Below are positions 1-8,607 of a stretch of 64,000 nucleotides of DNA, one piece after another. The notes under the pieces are model-generated. The model did not search any database and was not told where the DNA came from. It saw only the letters and a list, made by a program, of their open reading frames with translations. This stretch comes from Arthrobacter crusticola. Its GTDB lineage: Bacteria; Actinomycetota; Actinomycetes; Actinomycetales; Micrococcaceae. How positions within the stretch are numbered: the first letter of the stretch is position 1; every line of letters starts with the position of its first letter. A program made the translations under genes and the position numbers. The stretch covers positions 62,001 to 126,000 of the forward strand of contig NZ_SMTK01000005.1 in the NCBI RefSeq assembly GCF_004357995.1, in the 5' to 3' direction.

Positions 1-459
1 CCACCCCCTGACGATCGCTACTTCTACTACCCCGAAAGCACCCGGCATGATTACCTTTTTCTGGAACTGTTGCGCGTCCTTTACCCGGAGTTGAGAACCA
101 ACGGCACCGATTACATGCGGATCAACAAGCCGGCCTTGCTGCGGCGCTTCGCCACCGACGGCTACCTGCTGATCGACGCCATCGAAGGACGGATCGCCCT
201 CCGCAAGCCGGCTCTCCGCAAACGGGCCATCAGCGCTAACGAAGAAGACCTGCTGAATAGGTTGCGCATCCTGGGACGCAACGACTTCGTGGCCATACCG
301 GTAAAAGCGACAGTCCAGGACGGGCTGAGCCAACTAGCGAAGTCCCGAATCGGGTCGCGTTTCGTCCACGAACGCATACCATTCCCGAGCACCGGACAGC
401 AGACAAATTTCCGTCACAAGCTGAGCCGGGTTTTGGAGACACTGGCCCAAACACCGTGA
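1..459 (+). CDS. 3' part of an unrecognised protein gene, cut by the window edge
   Basis: The frame is open from base 1 (reading PPPDDRYFYYPEST) to a stop at 457-459, giving 152 residues with no start codon in the window. A TTG at 70 could serve as a start, but the upstream residues look equally protein-like, so I treat the gene as truncated by the window. The visible part is rich in Arg and Leu, has no membrane segment, and ends with a basic helix-like stretch (NFRHKLSRVLETLAQ). I do not recognise the family and assign no function. A strong hairpin terminator follows at 536-567. Confidence 0.6.
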   Translation, partial: PPPDDRYFYYPESTRHDYLFLELLRVLYPELRTNGTDYMRINKPALLRRFATDGYLLIDAIEGRIALRKPALRKRAISANEEDLLNRLRILGRNDFVAIPVKATVQDGLSQLAKSRIGSRFVHERIPFPSTGQQTNFRHKLSRVLETLAQTP

Positions 460-535
460 GCCCCGGATGGTGTGTGAAAAGTTCACTGTGCGCCGTAGGC
501 GATCAGGAGAGGACCGAGCAACGGCGGTTAGAAGC

Positions 536-567
536 AAAAGGGCCAGCGCCGGCGCGCCGGCCCTTTT
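536..567 (+). terminator. Rho-independent terminator of the truncated first gene
   Basis: The arms aaaagggcc and ggccctttt pair around a GC-rich centre and end in a T-run. The hairpin lies about 75 bp after the stop at 459. Confidence 0.7.
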
Positions 568-779
568 GGGGTTTCCCTCTGCTCCTCCACTCTTCCTGCA
601 CCGGTCCCAACGGACATGATCGCCCTCGAGTCGAGCTTGAGGTGTCCGGCCATGGCCCCGATAGAAGCGGTTGACACGTGCATCGCACTGGGTGTGGCAG
701 TACGCCATGTTTTCCGCGTGCGCGAGAGTGTGGCATGAAGGTGCCCGAGGAGGATGATCAGGGCCAAAACCCGAGCTGA

Positions 780-836
780 AGTCATGCAGCTAACCCGCCG
801 CTCCCCCATGAAGTAGTAAGAACGCCCAACCCGGGC
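780..836 (+). repeat. left copy of the direct repeat bounding the accessory island
   Basis: Bases 780-822 match 15349-15391 in the same orientation at 41 of 43 positions. The shared core includes gctcccccatgaagtagtaa. A looser, gapped match continues to 836. Sequence outside the match is unrelated. The copy sits just beyond the 3' end of the island's first operon. Confidence 0.8.
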
Positions 837-856
837 GAGTAGCAGTTGCGAGGCCA

Positions 857-1618
857 TCAGCGAGTGGGCGGACGGGGTTCCAACAGCACCGAAAACTGTG
901 CCATGAGTGCCTGAGTGAGGTTGTAGACGACAATTTGTGCGCCATCTGCGTAGGATGCTGCCGCAGCGTCTGTGTCCCCTACAAGGTCCATCCTCAGCGT
1001 CCCGGCCGCGGCCACCGCCGCGTTGAACCGCTTCCGCGATTCCGGCACGGACAGGGCGCCCGGTCCGCTCGATGCGGCAAGGTCCGCAGCCCCCAGCAGC
1101 AGTCCATCCAGTCCCTGGACAGCCAGGATCTCGTCCACCGCCGATACGGCCAGGGGCGACTCAATCATGCCGATCAGCAGGGTTTCCTCGGCGAGGCGGG
1201 CATGGTGGTCCCGGCTGCTCATCGTTCCGTAGAACCCCGCCCGCCCATAGGTCGCAAACCCGCGACGTCCGACCGGGGGGTAGTGCGCAGCGGCGACGAA
1301 ATCTTGTGCCTGTTCCACGCTGTCCAGGTGCGGGGCAACGACCCCGGCCGCCCCACTGTCCAGCGCGCGCAGAATCAGGGCGTCCTCGCCTTCCCCCACG
1401 CGGACCATGACCTCGGCACCGTGAAGAGCGGCCGCGGCGATGTGCTGGCGCAGTGCCCCAACATCCGCCGGCCCGTGCTCACAATCAATCAGGATGAAAT
1501 CGAACCCTGCCACGGCGAGCATTTCCACGAGTTCCTCCGACGGCATGCGGAGGAGGACCCCGCAGACGCGCTCGCCACTGAGGATGCGGGTGCGCAAGGC
1601 ACGGCGTTGCGGTTTCAC
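857..1618 (-). CDS. HpcH/HpaI-family class II aldolase
   Basis: This 253-aa protein belongs to the HpcH/HpaI aldolase family, metal-dependent enzymes that cleave or form 2-oxo-acid aldols to give pyruvate (or a 2-keto acid) plus an aldehyde. The expected residues are present: His48 in IDCEHGP, Arg73 in VMVRV, Glu153 in MIESP and Asp179 in GAADL; these match HpaI His45, Arg70, Glu149 and Asp175. The GTG start at 1618 overlaps the SDR stop by 4 bp (GTGA), so the two genes are translationally coupled. A longer in-frame extension upstream only shadows the SDR gene. The true substrate cannot be read from the sequence. It is the last gene of the leftward operon. Confidence 0.88.
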   Translation of the reverse strand: MKPQRRALRTRILSGERVCGVLLRMPSEELVEMLAVAGFDFILIDCEHGPADVGALRQHIAAAALHGAEVMVRVGEGEDALILRALDSGAAGVVAPHLDSVEQAQDFVAAAHYPPVGRRGFATYGRAGFYGTMSSRDHHARLAEETLLIGMIESPLAVSAVDEILAVQGLDGLLLGAADLAASSGPGALSVPESRKRFNAAVAAAGTLRMDLVGDTDAAAASYADGAQIVVYNLTQALMAQFSVLLEPRPPTR

Positions 1619-2373
1619 GCCACCATCCCGGCAGAGAGGTCGACGTCGGCACCGCAGAGACCTGGCATGCCCAACATCGCGACCACCGCCGCGCCGACCT
1701 CTTCCTCGGTCACCATTCGGCCGAGGGCCGCACGGGAGACAAAGATGTCTTGAACCTGCTCGTAGGTCTTGCCGGTCCTTTCGGCTTCCAAGCGGAAATT
1801 GCGGTCCATCCTTGAGCCGTCCACCGGCCCCGGGGAAAGCGTGTTGACATTGACGCCCGCTGGCCCGACTTCGAAGGCCAGGCTTGAGCTGAGCCCGATC
1901 ACAGCCATCTTGGAAGCACAATAGGGTGTCCGGCGAATGAGGGGCCGCTTGCCGGACACCGAGGCGACATTGATCACGTCTCCACGGCCGCGGTCCACCA
2001 TCGAAGGCAGGAACGCCCGGCACATCAGGAACGTGCCCCGGACGTTAACGTCGAAAACCTCGTCCCATTCACCGGGTGTGACGTCGGTCAGCGGCGCAAC
2101 AGGTCCGGCGATCCCGGCATTGTTGACGAGAATCGACACCTCCGTCCCGTGCAGGGCTTTTTCAAGCTGCCCCACGGATACGGGATCCGCGACATCGACG
2201 AGACGCCAACTCGCCCCGTTCCCCAGCGCTGCCGCCACCTTCTGAAGCGGCTCCTGACGCCGGCCTGCGACCACTACCTCCGCGCCGGCGCCGTGAAGGG
2301 CGCGGGCAATGGCCGCGCCGAGGCCTGTACCGCCGCCCGTGATCAACGCGGTGCGGCCGAAAAGGGACGTCAT
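1615..2373 (-). CDS. short-chain dehydrogenase/reductase (SDR)
   Basis: This is a 252-aa classical SDR, an NAD(P)-dependent oxidoreductase of alcohols or ketones. The cofactor motif TGGGTGLG is at residues 12-19, NNAG at 84-87, and the catalytic residues are Ser138, Tyr151 and Lys155 (YCASK). The ATG at 2373 overlaps the stop of the upstream HisD-family gene (ATGA), and its own stop overlaps the aldolase start. It therefore most likely oxidises an intermediate between the HisD-like and aldolase steps; that placement is inference. An upstream in-frame extension adds only non-homologous sequence. Confidence 0.9.
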   Translation of the reverse strand: MTSLFGRTALITGGGTGLGAAIARALHGAGAEVVVAGRRQEPLQKVAAALGNGASWRLVDVADPVSVGQLEKALHGTEVSILVNNAGIAGPVAPLTDVTPGEWDEVFDVNVRGTFLMCRAFLPSMVDRGRGDVINVASVSGKRPLIRRTPYCASKMAVIGLSSSLAFEVGPAGVNVNTLSPGPVDGSRMDRNFRLEAERTGKTYEQVQDIFVSRAALGRMVTEEEVGAAVVAMLGMPGLCGADVDLSAGMVA

Positions 2374-3707
2374 CGGGTTGCTCCGGCGGAGGTGGTGCGC
2401 GCCAGGGCGCGGTCGATCCACTCGAACTGCTCGCCGCCGTGGCGCCAGGCGCGCACGTCACCCGAACGGGCATGTCCCTCGAAAAGTTCGACGCGCGCTG
2501 CCCGGCCCAAAACCCTGCCCAGCTCGGCAGATGATTGGGCATTCTCAATGGTCTGGTAAGTCACGGTTTTGAGATACTTTCCAACCCACAGGCCGCCGGT
2601 GTATCTCGCCGCCCCGAGGGTGGGGAGGACATGATTTGTGCCAATGACCTTGTCACCGTAGGAGACACACGTGTCCTCACCAAGGAACAGGGCACCGTAG
2701 TTGTGCATCTTGGTGAGTGCCGCCGAGGGGTCCAAGGTGAAGACCTGCACGTGCTCAGCCGCGAACTGGTCCGCGACGCTGTAAGCCTCCTCGAGGTCAT
2801 CGACAACGATGACCTGGCCCCAATTCCGCCATGCGGGCTCGGCGAAGTCCTTTGTCGGCATGTCCGGGAGGATACGTTCAATGTGCTCGATTGCCTCACG
2901 GGCGACCTCGGTGGACGTGGTCACGAGGATCGCTGGCGAGTCAGGCCCATGTTCTGCTTGGGATAGGAGGTCGACGGCAATCACGAACGGGTCAGCGTCG
3001 TCGTCGGCGATGATGAGTATCTCGGTGGGACCGGCGAAGAGATCGATGCCGACCTCACCAAAAAGCTGCCGCTTGGCCTCCGCGACGTAAGCGTTGCCGG
3101 GCCCGGCGATCATGTCGACGCGGCTGATCGACTCGGTGCCAAGCGCCATCGACGCAACCGCCTGCACCCCGCCCAGCAAATAGATTTCGTCGGCGCCGGC
3201 GAGCTTCATTGCGGCGATGGTTGCGGCCGGTATTTCTCCCCGGATCGGTGGCGTACAGGCCACCACACGGGGGACTCCGGCGACCTTAGCGGTGATGATC
3301 GTCATATGGGCCGAGGCGGTGAGGGGGTACTTACCCCCGGGAACATACGCTCCGGCGGCGCGCACGGGAATATGGCGGTGGCCGAGGAAAACTCCCGGGA
3401 GCGTTTCGATCTCGACGTCCTGCATCGAGTCCCGCTGCGCCTGCGCGAAGGTTCGGACCTGCTCTTGGACGAAGACAATATCGTCGATCACCTGCTGGTC
3501 CAGTGTCCCCATGATCTCTTCGATCCGGTCGTCGGAGAGCCGAAACGAATCAAGGGACTGCCTGTCGAAAAGCTCGGCGTATTTGCGGACGGCGGCGTCA
3601 CCCTCGGACCGTATTTCTTCAATGATTTGGCCCACGCGCTGGGCCACATCTGCGTGACTCGTGTCTGCGAAGGACTTGGACGGTGCCTGCTTCAGATATC
3701 TGACCAT
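2370..3707 (-). CDS. histidinol-dehydrogenase-family enzyme, sulfopropanediol 3-dehydrogenase-like
   Basis: This 445-aa protein has the HisD fold. Residues that bind zinc or act as bases in HisD are conserved: Gln250/His253 (QAEH), Glu318/His319 (AAEHV), Asp352 and His359 (GDKVIGTNHVLPT) and His412. Such enzymes oxidise an alcohol through an aldehyde to an acid with NAD+. The N-terminus MVRYLKQA and the setting resemble catabolic paralogues such as HpsN (dihydroxypropanesulfonate oxidation) rather than biosynthetic HisD. The window's histidine genes lie 27 kb away. It is first in the operon HisD-like, SDR, aldolase, with an SD (gagga) upstream and a good promoter with an overlapping operator at 3725-3768. 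The exact substrate is not determinable. Confidence 0.85.
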   Translation of the reverse strand: MVRYLKQAPSKSFADTSHADVAQRVGQIIEEIRSEGDAAVRKYAELFDRQSLDSFRLSDDRIEEIMGTLDQQVIDDIVFVQEQVRTFAQAQRDSMQDVEIETLPGVFLGHRHIPVRAAGAYVPGGKYPLTASAHMTIITAKVAGVPRVVACTPPIRGEIPAATIAAMKLAGADEIYLLGGVQAVASMALGTESISRVDMIAGPGNAYVAEAKRQLFGEVGIDLFAGPTEILIIADDDADPFVIAVDLLSQAEHGPDSPAILVTTSTEVAREAIEHIERILPDMPTKDFAEPAWRNWGQVIVVDDLEEAYSVADQFAAEHVQVFTLDPSAALTKMHNYGALFLGEDTCVSYGDKVIGTNHVLPTLGAARYTGGLWVGKYLKTVTYQTIENAQSSAELGRVLGRAARVELFEGHARSGDVRAWRHGGEQFEWIDRALARTTSAGATR

Positions 3708-3724
3708 AATTGCTCCTCGTTATT

Positions 3725-3736
3725 GCATACGTATGC
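3725..3736. promoter_or_regulatory. LacI-type operator, perfect palindrome GCATACGTATGC
   Basis: This 12-bp perfect palindrome lies in the divergent region between the HisD-like operon and the LacI-family gene, directly downstream of the operon's -10 box. The core ATACGTAT (3727-3734) recurs at 10932-10939 and 11123-11130, and as ATACGCAT at 4863-4870. Confidence 0.8.
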
Positions 3737-3738
3737 CT

Positions 3739-3768
3739 ATACTAGGAATGGGCAGACGCATTGGTCAA
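3739..3768 (-). promoter_or_regulatory. sigma70-type promoter of the HisD-like/SDR/aldolase operon
   Basis: On the minus strand, TTGACC (3768-3763), an 18-bp spacer and TAGTAT (3744-3739) precede the operator, which would cover the transcription start. The layout suits repression by steric block. Confidence 0.65.
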
Positions 3769-3827
3769 TAGTCTGATTGGATAGAACCGTGTGGCGCCCA
3801 CGGCGCCGAGATCGTTGGGAGACCCTT

Positions 3828-4823
3828 ATGAGTGTTACGAGTCACGACGTCGCGCAGCTTGCAGGCGTGTCCCAGCCCACCGTGTCTCGAGCTCTGCGCG
3901 ACGATCCGCGTGTCTCCAAGGCCACGAGAGAACGCGTCCGCAAAGCAGCAGACCGGCTGGGTTATGTCCCCAGTGACGCCGGCAGGGCCCTTTCCAGCGG
4001 GCGGACCCGACGCATCGGCCTCCTGCTCACAGACCTTGAAAACCAGTTCTATCCACATATCATCGCACCCGCGTTCCACCAGCTCGAGTCGCATGGCTAT
4101 CAGCTGATGCTGCACACAGAGGTAGCGGACAACGATGTCGTCGCGGAACGACTCATCTCCAACGGACTCGACGGCGTGCTCCTGGCAACCTCCACGATCG
4201 ACTCTGTTGTCCCGCTCCGGCTTCGGGACCGCAGGCTCCCCTTCGTATACTTCAACAGGACATCTGACGCAGTGAGCGCAGATTCCGCAGTGGTGGACCC
4301 AACGCAGGGGATGCGGGAAGCCGCCGAGGCCCTTTCGAAACACGGCCACCGCCGGATAGCTGCAATCCTTGGGCCAGCCAACACTAGTACCGCGGTCAAC
4401 CGAGAAATAGCGCTGCGCGAGGCACTCGCCCAGCAGGGCATGTCAATCCCTGCACGCTACATCCACCGAGGCCCGTTCGACACCGCCACCGGCCACGCCG
4501 GAACAGAGCATTTCCTGACAATGCCCCAGCCGCCGACGGCCATTGTTTGCGGTAACGATGTTGTAGCCTTCGGGGCGCTCAATGCGGCACGCTCTGCGGG
4601 TGTCGGCGTCCCTGACGACCTATCGATAATCGGGTTCGACGATCTCCCCTCGGCTTCGTGGCCCATTATCCAGCTGACGACCATCGCTTACGATTTGGAT
4701 GCCATGGTGCGCCGTGCTGCCGACCTGCTCATAGACCGGATTCAAAGCCCAGGTAGGCCCCTGGAAGAGTCCGCGTTCCCGTCCCATTTGATCGAGAGAG
4801 ACACTTTAGGCACTGTTCCCTAA
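3828..4823 (+). CDS. LacI/GalR-family transcriptional repressor
   Basis: This 331-aa protein has an N-terminal LacI helix-turn-helix at about residues 5-25 (VAQLAGVSQPTVSRAL), a hinge near residue 50, and a periplasmic-binding-protein-like effector domain (RIGLLLTDLENQFYP onward, ending GFDDLPSASWP). The ATG at 3828 begins the canonical SVTSHDVA start; an in-frame GTG or TTG further upstream would add unrelated sequence. The gene is divergent from the HisD-like operon and upstream of the bicupin gene. The ATACGTAT palindromes at its own locus and at the transporter and M20 genes are its probable targets. The inducer is presumably the island's substrate or an intermediate. Confidence 0.93.
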   Translation: MSVTSHDVAQLAGVSQPTVSRALRDDPRVSKATRERVRKAADRLGYVPSDAGRALSSGRTRRIGLLLTDLENQFYPHIIAPAFHQLESHGYQLMLHTEVADNDVVAERLISNGLDGVLLATSTIDSVVPLRLRDRRLPFVYFNRTSDAVSADSAVVDPTQGMREAAEALSKHGHRRIAAILGPANTSTAVNREIALREALAQQGMSIPARYIHRGPFDTATGHAGTEHFLTMPQPPTAIVCGNDVVAFGALNAARSAGVGVPDDLSIIGFDDLPSASWPIIQLTTIAYDLDAMVRRAADLLIDRIQSPGRPLEESAFPSHLIERDTLGTVP

Positions 4824-4846
4824 GAGGAGATATGGCGAAAATAGGC

Positions 4847-4875
4847 TTGCGGGCCTTCGTGCATACGCATACACT
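4847..4875 (+). promoter_or_regulatory. promoter of the bicupin gene
   Basis: TTGCGG (4847-4852), a 17-bp spacer and TACACT (4870-4875) form a good promoter. It overlaps the imperfect operator at 4859-4874. Confidence 0.6.
4859..4874. promoter_or_regulatory. imperfect LacI-type operator upstream of the bicupin gene
   Basis: The sequence gtgcatacgcatacac has dyad symmetry at 12 of 16 positions and resembles the ATACGTAT sites elsewhere in the island. It covers the -10 region of the candidate promoter. Confidence 0.6.
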
Positions 4876-5090
4876 CTGACTTATCTAAACCGCATCGATT
4901 CTTTAATGGAAATCGAATAGGTTTCTCGAGTTTGCCCGCTTATCCGGAAGGACACACTCGCAACGAGGTCAAGCGGCGGGACGGCATCTTTAGCCTACGC
5001 GAAACCCACACTGACAGCGGCAAGGCCCAGAGTAGTTTCCATCATTCATCCGCTCCCGATCAAGTAATTATCCCTAAAGGAGGGACCATA

Positions 5091-6266
5091 ATGACCAGCA
5101 CCATCGCTTCCGAGCTGAACCTCGACTCCAGCGAAGTCCAGCGACGGACCATCCGCCGCACCGACTGGGTCGCCTGCAACGCCGCCTTTATCGACTGCCG
5201 CACGCCAGGATCGGATAAGAAGGAAAATTATGCCTTCATCGGTCCTGGCGTTTCCCAGAACCCCAACCAGTACGTCAACCTGACTGAACCCCACGGCTTC
5301 AATACCGGCGCCGCCGGTATGCCGAATGGCATAAGCAACAACCTTCACTTGCACTTCACAGCAGAGGTGTTCATCAACCTTGGAGGTGAATTTAGACTCC
5401 GCTGGGGCGCCGACGGCAAGCAGGGAGAATACGTCGCCAAGGACGGGGACATCATCTCAGTCCCGACCTGGATCTTCCGCGGCTTCACCAACGAAGGACC
5501 CGATGAGGGGCTTCTCTACACGGTACTCGGCAGGGACAACACCGGTGGAATCATCTGGGGGCCGTCCGTGCTCCGGGAGGCCGAGTCCTATGGACTGCAC
5601 CTTACGGCCGACAACCGTTTAATTGACACAGTGGCGGGCGATGAACTGCCCAACGGCGTGGCCCTCATCAAGCCTATGCAGCAGCATTTCATTGAGGAGC
5701 TGACCAGCTACACCCCGGAACAGATGCGCTCACGAGTGGTCCAGCCCGGAGACCGCAGCTACAGTCAGCACGCGCTCCTGTGCAACGCGCTGCCGGGCGG
5801 TCGTGCCGAGCTCAGCCTGGTGATCGGCTACGGCATGTCAGAGGACAGGCGCCAGATCCCGCCCATCCACGAGCCGCACAGCTTCAATCTCGCCTGGCTA
5901 CGCGCGCAGCCAGGCGAAGGCATGCTTCGGCACCGCCACAACCGGCCGCAGGTGGTGCTCGTGAAGTCCGGACGCTGGTCCCTCACCCTTAACAGCGACA
6001 TGGGAACTACTCTGGAGCTAGGCCCGTCCGATTCATTCTCCGTGCCTGCTAACAGCTGGCGGGAGTTTCGTTGCCTGGAGGGATCGGAGACAGCCGCGAC
6101 TCCGGGCACCGGTGAGCTTCTGGTGATCAACCCGGGCGACGACCGCGTAAGCCTTGAATGGGCCCCCGAGGTCGCAGCTTCGGCCCATGACGCCGGCTGG
6201 GTGATTGACCCTAATGGCTATGTCGCACCCGCAGCCGTCATGGAAGGTGCTTCCGAGGACGACTGA
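5091..6266 (+). CDS. bicupin (two-cupin-domain) protein, unknown substrate
   Basis: This 391-aa protein contains two cupin barrels. The first has metal-ligand-like residues His86, His88 and Glu92 (HLHFTAEVF); the second has His281, His283 and Gln287 (RHRHNRPQVV). Bicupins include quercetinase-like dioxygenases, isomerases and oxalate decarboxylases, so a metal-dependent oxygenase or isomerase role in the island pathway is plausible but unproven. The ATG at 5091 has a strong SD (aaaggaggg) 7-8 nt upstream; an earlier in-frame TTG at 4932 lacks one. The gene is monocistronic, with an operator-like site upstream and a strong terminator at 6284. Confidence 0.8.
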   Translation: MTSTIASELNLDSSEVQRRTIRRTDWVACNAAFIDCRTPGSDKKENYAFIGPGVSQNPNQYVNLTEPHGFNTGAAGMPNGISNNLHLHFTAEVFINLGGEFRLRWGADGKQGEYVAKDGDIISVPTWIFRGFTNEGPDEGLLYTVLGRDNTGGIIWGPSVLREAESYGLHLTADNRLIDTVAGDELPNGVALIKPMQQHFIEELTSYTPEQMRSRVVQPGDRSYSQHALLCNALPGGRAELSLVIGYGMSEDRRQIPPIHEPHSFNLAWLRAQPGEGMLRHRHNRPQVVLVKSGRWSLTLNSDMGTTLELGPSDSFSVPANSWREFRCLEGSETAATPGTGELLVINPGDDRVSLEWAPEVAASAHDAGWVIDPNGYVAPAAVMEGASEDD

Positions 6267-6283
6267 CGGCACGGCAACAGGTT

Positions 6284-6313
6284 AGGGGCGGCGCCGATCT
6301 GCGCCGCCCCTTT
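6284..6313 (+). terminator. Rho-independent terminator after the bicupin gene
   Basis: The 10-bp perfect stem ggggcggcgc/gcgccgcccc has a 6-nt loop and a following TTT, 18 bp past the stop codon. Confidence 0.8.
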
Positions 6314-7636
6314 CCATCAGCGCCAATTCCAACCGCGCGGCATACCACATGCGTGGACACCCGCGCATAGGCTGGCACTTCCTCTCCCCCGACCTTTGGG
6401 TCACCAATTCAGGCGTTGAATCTATGCCTCGAATAGGAAAAACTTCGGCTTTGTGTTGTGGCGGGGAAATGCGTCGCCTCGCCTTCCGAAAACTGGAATA
6501 TCTGTCCGATCGGTCTTTTCCCACTCGCTGCTTTTTTGTTGCCCGCATGCCAATCACCCCAAGCAGCCTCTTTTGGCACGAGATTCGGCGGTACAGACAA
6601 TGAAGTGCGGAGAGCACTGCAGCCCTCGTTACAGGGGACGCCGCGGCAGCAGCCGCACTCCTCGGCTCGGACGTCGGCCAGAGGACACGCCTGGCGGAAG
6701 CCCTTTGAGCCATTCAATCCTAAACCAGGGACCGCAAGAAGAGCTTCATTGCCTTCCTGGTGCCCCTGCCACGGCCCTTCACATTAGCACCGGCCCGTCG
6801 TCCCGTCGGGCGAGTAACCCGTCGCGGAAGGTGCGCCATGGTTGATTGAGGCAACCCCACGTACTTGGCTGCTTACAAACTATCGGTAGACCCACCTCCA
6901 GCCGAAAGCCCAACAGCCGCTACGGATTATCACTCTCTCACCCCGCTACAACGCATGACAGCGCTGTCTCTCATTCAAATCTTGCAGTGACATTCCTGGC
7001 ACCAGGCGTTCCTTCGCCCTGAACCCGGCGGCGGGCCCCGGTTCCTGGGACCACATCGGTGAAATGCGCGGCGGTCACGGTAGCCCGTCAGGATGGGTGG
7101 ACCGTGGAGACGTTCGATGCAGGAGGTACGCAAACCGGGCCGGACCCAAGGCACCGGTGCGCGCAGCTCCAGCAAGCGCCGCACGGGTGTCAGGGGCCTG
7201 CTATGGCGATCCTCCAGCCTACTCACCCAATTCCCGGCAGCGGCGGCACAAGAACATCGACTCTCTCTGCTGCACGGCGCACAGGCAAGTCATCACCGCA
7301 GGGGTACGTCAGCTATGCCACATATCGGCGAAGCACGCACTACTCTATTCACGGCGAGAATCATGCCGCGGTTCCATCGGATGGCTGGCCCACATTATCA
7401 AGGCAATTGGTAGGTCTCGACAGACCCTGCTGCCGTGTGGCAGCGCCCCAGCCGACTCATTCTCGACCCCCAGTCACCCCAGTTGACTTTCCGACATCGC
7501 GACGTATTTCGGCAAGGAGGCGCTCCGTCACCCCCCCCCCCCCCCCGCCGTTTGCTGCCGTTTGCTACCTCTGGTGCATCTCATGCGGTCTCGCCAGCGA
7601 TGATACCCCCAGGTTTTACGCAGGCTCCACGCAAGT
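6314..7636. other. 1.3-kb stretch without recognisable genes, with a 16-C tract
   Basis: Several short frames exist on both strands, but none resembles a protein, none has a good SD and codon usage looks random. I see no transposase remnant or RNA gene. A homopolymer of 16 C lies at 7531-7546. Base composition is lower in GC than the chromosomal core. It separates the bicupin gene from the convergent ABC importer operon and may be decayed DNA. Confidence 0.5.
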
Positions 7637-7673
7637 GCGGCGGCCCCCGACATCGAGGTCAAGGGGCCGCCGC
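7637..7673 (-). terminator. hairpin downstream of the ABC importer operon
   Basis: The arms gcggcggcccc and ggggccgccgc form a perfect 11-bp stem 17 bp beyond the permease stop. No T-run follows, so termination is probable rather than certain. Confidence 0.55.
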
Positions 7674-7689
7674 TGAACCGTTTCTTGGT

Positions 7690-8607
7690 CTATCCCTTCG
7701 TGGAGCCGGCCGTTAGTCCCGCGACGAGGAAGCGCTGAGCCAGCATGACAAGTCCGACGATCGGCAGTGCGAGTGAAACGGCGGCTGCCGAGATTACTGG
7801 CCAATCCTGAATGTTCTCAGTGGAGAACTGGGCGATAAATACCGGCAACGTCACGGCAGAGGTCTGGGTCAGCACCAAAGGAATCATGTATTCCTGATAC
7901 GCCAACAGGAAGGTGAAGACCGCGGCCGTCACAAGTCCGGGACCGGCCACTGGAAGGATGATCCGCCGGAAGGCCTGGATACGGCTGCACCCGTCCACCA
8001 TCGCCGACTCCTCAAGCTCTTCTGGAATGCCAGCGAAGAAATCGCGGAGGAGCCAGATGGTGAACGGCTGATTTACCGCCACTAGTACGGCGATAAGCAG
8101 AACCTGTGTGTCGTAGAGACCTGTGAGGCGCGCCAGGTAATAGAAGGGCAGGACGACCGCCATTCTAGGCAGCGCCCTGAAGACCAAGGCAGCAAGCAGT
8201 ATCCACAAGCCGCTAACGTGCCGGAACCGCGACAGAGCGTAAGCGGCAGGTGCAGCGACAAGCAGGGAAATGACCGTGGTGAGTACCCCCACGAGGAGGG
8301 TGTTTAGGAGGAAATGACCAAAGCCTCGGTCGTTCCAGAGAATCTGATAAGCCTGCAGGGTTGGGGTGAAGTCCCATACCGGGGGAAGCGAGAAGGCATC
8401 CACGGGGCGCTTCAAGGAGGCTAACCCGACCCAGACAAAGGGTCCTATGCTGAGCAGCCCTGCGAGGCTGAGCAGAAGGTAGGCGATGGTCTTCTGAAGG
8501 GCGGTCGTCGCGGAACGGGACCGCCGTGTGCGCATGGGCCGGACGGCGGTCGTTCTGACCGTACGTTTGAGGTTTTGATCTACGGGATGTTGCGCGGTCG
8601 CGGTCAT
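7690..8607 (-). CDS. ABC sugar-type importer, inner-membrane permease (MalG/UgpE family)
   Basis: This 305-aa integral membrane protein has a basic N-terminal tail of about 40 residues, then about six hydrophobic segments. The EAA loop that contacts the ATPase is present (EELEESAMVDGCSRIQAFRR, then IILP). It pairs with the adjacent permease: its ATG at 8607 overlaps that gene's stop by 4 bp. The family imports sugars, polyols, glycerol phosphates and similar solutes. It is the last gene of the operon binding protein, permease 1, permease 2; no ATPase gene follows. Confidence 0.93.
   Translation of the reverse strand: MTATAQHPVDQNLKRTVRTTAVRPMRTRRSRSATTALQKTIAYLLLSLAGLLSIGPFVWVGLASLKRPVDAFSLPPVWDFTPTLQAYQILWNDRGFGHFLLNTLLVGVLTTVISLLVAAPAAYALSRFRHVSGLWILLAALVFRALPRMAVVLPFYYLARLTGLYDTQVLLIAVLVAVNQPFTIWLLRDFFAGIPEELEESAMVDGCSRIQAFRRIILPVAGPGLVTAAVFTFLLAYQEYMIPLVLTQTSAVTLPVFIAQFSTENIQDWPVISAAAVSLALPIVGLVMLAQRFLVAGLTAGSTKG

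Larger units (their letters stand above)
460..856. other. gene-free stretch left of the catabolic island
   Basis: No convincing gene is present. The stretch holds a terminator hairpin (536-567) and the left copy of the 43-bp island-bounding repeat (780-822). The short reading frames here show no recognisable protein. Confidence 0.6.

Noticed and set aside
1619..2023. N-terminal extension of the HpcH aldolase reading frame (388 aa in total)
   Set aside because: It lies entirely over the SDR gene in another frame and has no aldolase-like residues; the GTG at 1618 gives the normal family length.
2370..3707. Biosynthetic hisD
   Set aside because: Although HisD-family residues are present, it sits in a catabolic operon with a LacI-type operator, far from the his genes, and its start resembles sulfopropanediol-type paralogues.
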